The notes beneath the pieces are model-generated. The model saw only the letters and a program-made list of their open reading frames with translations, ran no database searches and was not told where the DNA came from. Source: DASWHR01 sp036398095 (GTDB lineage: Bacteria; Actinomycetota; AC-67). Taken from it: a stretch of 62,500 bases of DNA. The stretch spans positions 1 through 62,500 of the forward strand of contig DASWHR010000134.1 of the NCBI GenBank assembly GCA_036398095.1, written 5' to 3'. This document shows, in pieces, positions 57,557-62,500 of this stretch. The position numbers were made by a program, and so were the translations under genes. How positions within the stretch are numbered: position 1 is the first letter of the stretch; each line of letters begins with the position of its first letter.

Positions 57557-58204
57557 ATGACCCGAATCCGCCGGTTCGCACTGCTCGCGGCCCTGGCGGC
57601 AGCCGTCGGGCTGATCGTGGGGACGCAGACCCGCGACCCCCTGGACGAGGCGCTTTCGGATCGTGGGCTCTCCCGGGCGTCGAGCGATCCACCGACGTCG
57701 CTGAGCTACGAGGCCAACCAACGCGCACTGTCGGAGCGTTTCTCTTCCGCGGCGTTTCGCGACGGCTACGGCGAACATCGGCTTTCCGAAGGACACCCGT
57801 TCGCCCGGCTCCGCATTCCGATGCTCGGCGTGGAGTTGGTGGTGATCGAAGGAGTGTCGGGCGCGTCGCTCCGCGCCGGTGCCGGCCACTATCCCGAAAC
57901 CGCCTACCCGGGCCGGAAGGGCAACGTCGCGATCGCAGGACATCGCACCGGGTTCGGCGCGCCGTTTCGCCGCCTCAACGAACTTGCCCGCGGCGACGTC
58001 GCGATCCTGGAGTCTCCCGAAGGACGCTACACCTACGAGGTCGTCGCGCCGTTCGAGGGCCATGCGAACCCGTGGGTAACCGAGCCGCTGGACTGGACGG
58101 TCATCGCGCCGACAGAAACGGCCGCTCTGACGCTCACCACGAGCGATCCGCCGCACACATCGAGGAACCGGCTGATCGTCCGGCTCGCGCGACGGGCGGA
58201 CTAG
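57557..58204 (+). CDS. Sortase-family protein with Ser at the catalytic Cys position
   Basis: 215 aa. N-terminal membrane anchor (RFALLAALAAAVGLIVGTQ), then a class E/F-like sortase beta-barrel: FARLRIPMLGVELVVIEGVSGASLRAGAGHYPETAYPGRKGNVAIAGHRT with catalytic His near 129. The Cys motif (normally TLTTCxP...R) reads TLTTSDPPHTSRNR: codon AGC gives Ser196, while the Arg (203 or 205) is present. One base change from TGC. It is either an inactive or altered enzyme or a sequencing error. TACCCT 7 nt before the ATG supports the start. Its stop overlaps the convergent MFS gene. Confidence 0.88.
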   Translation: MTRIRRFALLAALAAAVGLIVGTQTRDPLDEALSDRGLSRASSDPPTSLSYEANQRALSERFSSAAFRDGYGEHRLSEGHPFARLRIPMLGVELVVIEGVSGASLRAGAGHYPETAYPGRKGNVAIAGHRTGFGAPFRRLNELARGDVAILESPEGRYTYEVVAPFEGHANPWVTEPLDWTVIAPTETAALTLTTSDPPHTSRNRLIVRLARRAD

Positions 58205-59394
58205 CGAGGCTCGTCGGGGCGCTGGACGATCCGGGCGCGGCCGGTCTGGCCGATACCGGCGAGGAACCACAGCGCGGTCGCACCGTACACCGCCGTCGAT
58301 GCCACCAGGCCGCCGGCGATCGGAACTCGGAACGCGACCGGAACGGCCGCCCCGATCACCCATGCGATCTGAAACAGCGTCTCGAAGCGAGCGAACACGC
58401 GTCCGCGGGCGGCTTCCGGCGACTCGCGCTGCACGATCGAGTCGAACGCGAGCCGCGTCGCCGACCCCACGATGCCGACGGTGGCGGCCAGCACCATCGC
58501 CAGATCGAGCCCGAAGGAGCGGCCGGCAATGAGTGAGATGCCGCCGCCCAGGAACAACGCGGTCGCCGTGATCCACTCCTCGTTTCCGCTGCGTCGCAGC
58601 CGCGGCACGATCACGGCGCCGGCGAACCCGCCGAGCCCGGCGAAGGCGAGCACGAACGCGAAGCCGGCGTCGCTGATGCCGGCGCCGCGCAATCCGAACG
58701 CGAGCAGGAACAGCAGATAGCCGTTCAACCCTCGTACGAGCGCCTGCACCTCGGCGGCGTGACGGATCGTGCCGAAGTGCAGCACCGGCTCCATGCCCGG
58801 CCCGGGCGCCTCGCGCGGCGGCTTCGGCAGCGCGAGCGCCGCGAGCAAGCCGGCACTGTAGAACAAAGCCGCGAGTCCCAATACGGCCGCTTCATTGCCG
58901 AACTTGAGCGCGACGATGCCGGGCACGGCCGCGATCGCGCCGCCCACGACGGCCGCCTTCGCCAGCCGCGCGTTCGCCGCGACGAGGCGGCGAGGGTCCT
59001 CCACGAGCGAGGGAACCAGCGCGGCGCGCGCGACGCTTTGCGCGCGAGCCATGACCAGGATCGCGAACGCGAGCGGATACAACAGCAGCGTATCGACCGC
59101 GGCGGCCATCGCCATGCACACGCCGGCGCGGCCGATCATCGCGGCAATCACCGCGAGCCGGCGCGAGCCGGCGTGGCGGTCCATGAAGGGGCCGATCACC
59201 GGAGACAGCAGCGAGAACGGCGCCATCGTCAGCAGCAGGTACAAGCCGATCTTGGATCGGGCCTGATCGATGCTGACGTTGAAGAACAAGGTTCCCGATA
59301 GCGCCAGCGCCACCATGGTGTCGCCGGCCACGCCGGCAACGTGCGCGCCGACGAAGCGAGCGAAGACCCGCGGGTCGCGCCGGGCTGCGGTCAC
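58201..59394 (-). CDS. MFS transporter
   Basis: 397 aa, twelve-helix pattern; MFS_3-like (VIGPFMDRHAGSRRLAVIAAMIGRA in loop 2-3; ARAQSVARAALVPSLVEDPRRLVAANARLAKAAVVGGAIAA; SIVQRESPEAARGRVFARFETLFQIAWVIGAA). Substrate unknown. GTG start. Downstream genes on this strand end at the sortase, whose stop it overlaps by 4 nt. 25 nt separate it from the DUF3662-type gene upstream, so cotranscription is possible. Confidence 0.86.
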   Translation of the reverse strand: MTAARRDPRVFARFVGAHVAGVAGDTMVALALSGTLFFNVSIDQARSKIGLYLLLTMAPFSLLSPVIGPFMDRHAGSRRLAVIAAMIGRAGVCMAMAAAVDTLLLYPLAFAILVMARAQSVARAALVPSLVEDPRRLVAANARLAKAAVVGGAIAAVPGIVALKFGNEAAVLGLAALFYSAGLLAALALPKPPREAPGPGMEPVLHFGTIRHAAEVQALVRGLNGYLLFLLAFGLRGAGISDAGFAFVLAFAGLGGFAGAVIVPRLRRSGNEEWITATALFLGGGISLIAGRSFGLDLAMVLAATVGIVGSATRLAFDSIVQRESPEAARGRVFARFETLFQIAWVIGAAVPVAFRVPIAGGLVASTAVYGATALWFLAGIGQTGRARIVQRPDEPR

Positions 59395-59419
59395 GCGCCG
59401 AGCGCCTCCGCCATGCCGG

Positions 59420-59818
59420 TCAGTTCGAATCCTCGCCGCGGCGCCGCGCGCGGCCGAGCTTGGCGGCTTCGTCGCGGCGGAGACCGGCTTCGACGGTGAG
59501 CTGGCCGGCCACCAGTTCCTCGCCGGCGATCAGACGCACGCGCAGTTCGCCGGGGACGGTGTAGCCCTGCTGGCGAGCCCACCACGCGAGCGTGTCCTTG
59601 AGCGTGGCAACCAACTCGCGTTTGCGGCCTTCGAAGCGGGCCAGGTCGCCGGCCGAGAGCGCGACGGTGTAGACGGTCTGCACGTAGACGGTGTCACGCC
59701 GCACGAAGCGGCCGACTTCCATCGCCCGTGCCAGCTCGGTCGCGATGTCTTGAGGAGCCGGCCGCGGACCGAGCGCCCAGAAGTCGGGGTCGTGCAGCAT
59801 CGCGTCCCGTTTCTCCAT
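59420..59818 (-). CDS. Stand-alone FhaA N-terminal-type domain (DUF3662)
   Basis: 132 aa. Resembles the N-terminal domain of actinobacterial FhaA (TELARAMEVGRFVRRDTVYVQTVYTVALSAGDLARFEGRKRELVATLKDTLAWWARQQGYTVPGELRVRLIAGEELVAGQLTVEA), but the FHA domain that normally follows is absent; the protein ends 14 residues later in an Arg/Glu-rich tail. ATG at 59818, 5 nt after the PIG-L stop. In FhaA this domain is thought to aid localisation to division machinery. Possibly a partner of the PASTA kinase pathway, by family association only. Confidence 0.72.
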   Translation of the reverse strand: MEKRDAMLHDPDFWALGPRPAPQDIATELARAMEVGRFVRRDTVYVQTVYTVALSAGDLARFEGRKRELVATLKDTLAWWARQQGYTVPGELRVRLIAGEELVAGQLTVEAGLRRDEAAKLGRARRRGEDSN

Positions 59819-59823
59819 AACGT

Positions 59824-60546
59824 TTACCGTTGGAACCGAACGACCTTGAAGCCTTCGCCTGCGGCGTAGCCGTGGGGGGCTCCGACCTCGCCGGCGCGCT
59901 GACGCACCCAGGTTTCGATCTCGTCGAAGTCCTCGATCTGCGAGGCGTGCAAGCCGAGCGCCTGTAGCTTGACGTCGATCGTCGAGGAGATGTCTTCGAC
60001 GTAGTCGGGCTGCGCGCCCCAGTTCATCAGCATCAGCATCGCCGGCTTGTGCGGCTCCAGGCCTTCGTCGTCCACCAGCTCGGGGAACATCAGCCGCGTC
60101 GACGCGTCGGGGTTGATCGCGAACATCGCCAGGTCGCCGGCCGCGATGTGATCGGGATGGTTCGTGTAGAACTCGGTGTAGCGAAGCGTGGGATCCAGGC
60201 CGATGATCACGTCGGGCTGCCATCGCCGCACGACGCGCGCGACATCCCGGCGCGACGACTCGCTCACGGTCAGGTATCCGTCCTCGTAGCCGAGGAACTC
60301 CACACGCGCGACGCCGAGCACCTTCGCGGCCGCTTCCTGCTCGGCCCGGCGGATCTCGACGAGCTTGTCGCGCGTCATCGACGGATCCGACGAGCCGGAT
60401 CCGCCGTTGGTGATCATCGCGTAGGTGACCTCGACGCCGGCGCGCGCCCATTTCGCGACGGTGCCGGACGCGCCGAACTCGGCGTCGTCGGGATGCGCGT
60501 AGATCACCATCGCGCGCGCGATGTCGAGCGTGTCGTCGAACTTCAT
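59824..60546 (-). CDS. PIG-L family deacetylase
   Basis: 240 aa. Zinc motifs AHPDDAEFG near residue 18 and NHPDHIAAGDLAM near 128; MITNGGSGSSDPSMTRDKLVEIRRAEQEAAAKVLGV and VEFLGYEDGYL are typical. Family members remove acetyl groups from GlcNAc conjugates such as mycothiol or bacillithiol precursors. Shine-Dalgarno GGGGAGG before the ATG. Whether it is MshB, Mca or another member cannot be told. Confidence 0.92.
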   Translation of the reverse strand: MKFDDTLDIARAMVIYAHPDDAEFGASGTVAKWARAGVEVTYAMITNGGSGSSDPSMTRDKLVEIRRAEQEAAAKVLGVARVEFLGYEDGYLTVSESSRRDVARVVRRWQPDVIIGLDPTLRYTEFYTNHPDHIAAGDLAMFAINPDASTRLMFPELVDDEGLEPHKPAMLMLMNWGAQPDYVEDISSTIDVKLQALGLHASQIEDFDEIETWVRQRAGEVGAPHGYAAGEGFKVVRFQR

Positions 60547-60573
60547 TCGCTGGCCTCCCCGTCTCGGACTCTA

Positions 60574-61011
60574 TCAGCCGTCACGTCCGGCCAACCGCCG
60601 AATCAGGGTCGCGTATTCCGCATCCACGCCGTTTGCCTCAAGGCCGCGCAGGATCCCGGCCAGATAGCGGTCCGACGGCGGCTCCGGCGAGGAGAATCTC
60701 GCCACGTAGACCAGCGCCTCCACCGGCTCGGGCGCATGAACGGTGATCGGATGCCGGTCGTAGGCGACTGGATAGGCTTCCCACTCGTCGAGCGCGGCCA
60801 GGTGATCGTCGTCGATCTCCCAGAGCACGCCGCGCACGTCGGATGCATCGTCGGCGACGATGGTCGCGACCCCGCCGTCGTAGCCGGCAAGATCGGTGAC
60901 GAACGCGATCCGGAATCCGGGGAGCCGCGCGAGACCGATCACCCGTGCGCCGGGGCACCGTCCGTCCATCTGGACGAGATCCATGTTCGACCCGTACGCG
61001 AAGTACCGCAC
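60574..61011 (-). CDS. Gamma-glutamylcyclotransferase-fold protein
   Basis: 145 aa, GGCT-like/BtrG fold. Start motif RYFAYGSNMDLVQMDGRCPGARVIGLARLPGFRIAF is diagnostic (YGSN); EDDL-like VLWEIDDDHLAALDEWEAYPVAYDRHPITV holds the acidic catalytic region. Acts on gamma-glutamyl amines or peptides. GTG 61011 is chosen because it directly precedes RYFAYGSN and follows the upstream stop by 8 nt, giving an operon with the DUF5319-like gene. Confidence 0.88.
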   Translation of the reverse strand: MRYFAYGSNMDLVQMDGRCPGARVIGLARLPGFRIAFVTDLAGYDGGVATIVADDASDVRGVLWEIDDDHLAALDEWEAYPVAYDRHPITVHAPEPVEALVYVARFSSPEPPSDRYLAGILRGLEANGVDAEYATLIRRLAGRDG

Positions 61012-61019
61012 GGCGACCG

Positions 61020-61574
61020 TTAGGCTTCTTCGCCTTTCTCCAGCGGCGGCTCGAAGCCGCACTGGTCCATCAGCTCGGCGATGTCATCTTCGGCCCAGCC
61101 GCGCGAGGCAAGCTGATCGACCATGCGCAGCGGAGCGAGCGACGCTTGGCAGAACGGACAGTAGGACCACTCGGCCCAGGCCTTCGACGGCAGACGGCCG
61201 CGGCAATAGGCGCAGCGCGTTCGGTCGCCGGCCCAGGTCGCGCCCTCGGGCTTCGGCGGCTCGGGCGGCGGCTCCATCTCGTCGGCGTCGGATTCGGTTA
61301 TGGCATCCAGATAGCCGCGAGCGTAGTCCCAGCCGACGTATTCGTCGGGGCTCGGCTCGAAGGCCGGCTCGTGCATCCGGGGCTCCCCCGTCTCGAGCAT
61401 GTGCTCCAGCGACTCTTTGAGCATCTCCCACTCGTAGTAGTGGTCTTCGCCGCATTCGCTGCAAACGATCACCACACCCTTGTAGCCGCGGGGCTCGAAG
61501 ACCGCTCGCATTGCTTCCAGATCCTCGAGGTCTTCGAGGATCGACTCTCGCTCTTCCGGATCGATGTCGCTCAT
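61020..61574 (-). CDS. DUF5319-like zinc-binding protein
   Basis: 184 aa. The N-terminal half (GVVIVCSECGEDHYYEWEMLKESLEHMLETGEPRMHEPAF) fits the actinobacterial DUF5319 family; a CxxC there and a second ribbon (CAYCRGRLPSKAWAEWSYCPFC) suggest two metal sites. The C-terminus (LASRGWAEDDIAELMDQCGFEPP) is helical. Function unknown. A TAGCAT hexamer at 61584-61589 lies 9 nt before the ATG, so the operon with the GGCT-fold gene is probably leaderless. Confidence 0.82.
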   Translation of the reverse strand: MSDIDPEERESILEDLEDLEAMRAVFEPRGYKGVVIVCSECGEDHYYEWEMLKESLEHMLETGEPRMHEPAFEPSPDEYVGWDYARGYLDAITESDADEMEPPPEPPKPEGATWAGDRTRCAYCRGRLPSKAWAEWSYCPFCQASLAPLRMVDQLASRGWAEDDIAELMDQCGFEPPLEKGEEA

Positions 61575-61669
61575 GTGGCGCTCATGCTAACGCAGCGGGT
61601 CGCGGACCGGCCTTGAGCCTCCCGTGGCGGTTTCGGGAGTACCATTTCGGACTGACTTGGGCGATCCGT

Positions 61670-61705
61670 CCCCGCCGCTTGTCCGGTTCATCCCCCGCGG
61701 CGGGG
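61670..61705 (+). repeat. Hairpin in the leader of the fibronectin-III gene
   Basis: A 9-bp inverted repeat (CCCCGCCGC / GCGGCGGGG) with an 18-nt loop, 40 nt before the ATG at 61745. It might be a terminator or a leader structure; no known riboswitch matches. The rest of the 170-nt gap shows nothing definite. Confidence 0.4.
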
Positions 61706-61744
61706 CAGGGAGAGGACCGCTCGGGATCGAAAGATTCGATTGTT

Positions 61745-62500
61745 ATGAGCGAAGACCAGGGCCGGAGCTCGAGCACCGCCTCGGGCGGCATTCCCCGCTG
61801 GCTCACCGGGATCAACCTCGCGGCGATCCTTGTGGCTCTGGCGGTCGTCGTGCCGATCCAAGTTCGCGCCTCGCACGCGCCGTCCCCGACCAACCTGTGT
61901 GTGTGCTTCCGCTTGTCGGCGACCGCACCGAAGCTGACCTGGAGCGACGCGGCGAGCGCCGCGACGATTCAGGGCTACATCCTGCAGCGGTCCAAGACGT
62001 CGGATTTCACGTCCAACGTCATCGAGATCCGGATCGCGCGCAACACCTTCGACTTCATCGACGAGACCATCGAATCGAACGTGCGCCTTTACTACCGGGT
62101 CGCCTCGTACGCGGGAAGCGACCGGAGCGGCTGGAGCAACAGCGTGACCGGACTGAACGGAACCGGAACCTACCCGGGCAAGCCCGCGACGCCGACGAAC
62201 CTGTCCATCGAAGCGGCCGGCAGCGGTCTGCGGGTGTCGTGGTCGAATCCGGCGACGAACGAGACCGGCGTCTGGGTGCAGCGATCCGGCGACAACGCCG
62301 CGACGTGGGAGTACCGCGCGTCGCTCTCGGCGAACTCGTCGAGCTTCGTCGACAACGATCCGCCGGCCGGCGCGCCGATGTATCGCATCGCGACATTCAA
62401 CTCGTCGGGCGCGTCGTTTTCGTACGCGGTGCAGTACGTGAACCAGAACGCGCCGGGCGTGCCGACGCTGGGCGGCATTCCGCAGCCGTCCGTGCCGCAA
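61745..62500 (+). CDS. Fibronectin type III surface/secreted protein (5' part)
   Basis: Open to the window end (252 codons), so the C-terminus is missing. MSEDQGRSSSTASGGIP is followed by a membrane/signal segment (LTGINLAAILVALAVVVPIQVRA) and two fibronectin type III domains (about residues 50-138 and 144-232; GYILQRSKTSDF ... RLYYRVASYAGSDRSGWS; PTNLSIEAAGSGLRVSWSNPATNETGVWVQRSG ... YRIATFNSSGASFSY). Extracellular binding or enzyme-linker modules; any catalytic domain lies beyond the window. Start is the first ATG before the signal segment; no clear Shine-Dalgarno. Confidence 0.82.
   Translation, partial: MSEDQGRSSSTASGGIPRWLTGINLAAILVALAVVVPIQVRASHAPSPTNLCVCFRLSATAPKLTWSDAASAATIQGYILQRSKTSDFTSNVIEIRIARNTFDFIDETIESNVRLYYRVASYAGSDRSGWSNSVTGLNGTGTYPGKPATPTNLSIEAAGSGLRVSWSNPATNETGVWVQRSGDNAATWEYRASLSANSSSFVDNDPPAGAPMYRIATFNSSGASFSYAVQYVNQNAPGVPTLGGIPQPSVPQ

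Noticed and set aside
61575..61744. Possible riboswitch upstream of the fibronectin-III gene
   Set aside because: Only a GC-rich hairpin; no conserved motif of ydaO, cobalamin or other known aptamers.
1..62500. tRNA/rRNA genes, CRISPR arrays, insertion sequences, prophage
   Set aside because: No cloverleaf, regularly spaced repeats, transposase, integrase or phage protein was found by reading both strands; a tRNAscan or IS search would be decisive.

Overview
This 62.5 kb window is a dense, high-G+C piece of a bacterial chromosome (about 70 protein genes, short or overlapping intergenic gaps, no rRNA, tRNA, IS element, phage gene or CRISPR seen). The gene families point to an uncultured or deep-branching actinobacterium: a PASTA-domain Ser/Thr kinase, an LppM-type lipoprotein, a DUF5319-like protein, a FhaA-type N-terminal domain (DUF3662), MenA, Ku, a class E/F-like sortase and an OmpR/MprA-type two-component pair. 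Many genes also have a -10 hexamer (TANNNT type) only 6-9 nt before the start codon, the pattern of leaderless mRNAs common in that phylum. Placement below phylum is inference.

0-10.4 kb: the 3' end of a cystathionine gamma-synthase/lyase-family gene, an LppM-like lipoprotein, a TPP-riboswitch-led thiamine operon (thiG-thiH-thiS-thiE, all joined by 4-nt overlaps), a PASTA kinase, an EamA transporter closed by a hairpin, an isolated 98-aa gene with its own AT-rich promoter, and a response regulator/histidine kinase pair. 10.3-20 kb: a secreted Asp-box protein, threonine aldolase, a second EamA transporter, a 6-phosphofructokinase with PPi-type residues, a three-gene unit (TIMP-like secreted protein, CaiB/BaiF CoA-transferase, ThDP enzyme), and a zinc-ribbon/proline-rich membrane protein. 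20-29 kb: glycerol kinase, PlsC and a monoacylglycerol-lipase-like hydrolase; a chain of overlapping genes ending in an archaeal-type ornithine cyclodeaminase; facing it an operon with a cyclic-2,3-diphosphoglycerate-synthetase-like GTPase, carbamate kinase and an EEP-family phosphohydrolase. 29-38.8 kb: MOSC protein, CopZ and CopA behind a CsoR-type operator, ROK kinase, a bacterial eRF1-like (baeRF) protein, an ArsA-family ATPase with a small CxxC partner, SRPBCC proteins, HAD, GNAT and DUF309 genes.

38.8-47.3 kb: Tat-exported phosphohydrolases (a phospholipase C/acid phosphatase-family protein and a purple-acid-phosphatase-like protein ending in an LPATG motif), MenA, an MFS transporter and a YyaL-type thioredoxin-fold protein. 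47.3-57 kb: a regulatory zone with a Phd/VapC-type toxin-antitoxin pair overlapping a sigma-70 gene, an ECF sigma/anti-sigma pair, and a second ECF sigma carrying its own zinc-binding and membrane extension, followed by a secreted protein built of three similar repeats. 56.6-62.5 kb: Ku, a sortase whose catalytic Cys position reads as Ser, an MFS transporter, a stand-alone DUF3662 domain, a PIG-L deacetylase, a GGCT-fold protein, a DUF5319-like protein and the start of a fibronectin-III surface protein that runs off the end.

Most noteworthy: the Cys-to-Ser sortase together with an LPATG phosphatase, the self-contained membrane-tethered ECF sigma with its repeat protein, the toxin-antitoxin/sigma overlap, the carbamate kinase/cDPGS/ornithine cyclodeaminase group, and a ThiS that ends in Gly-Gly-Ala-Arg.
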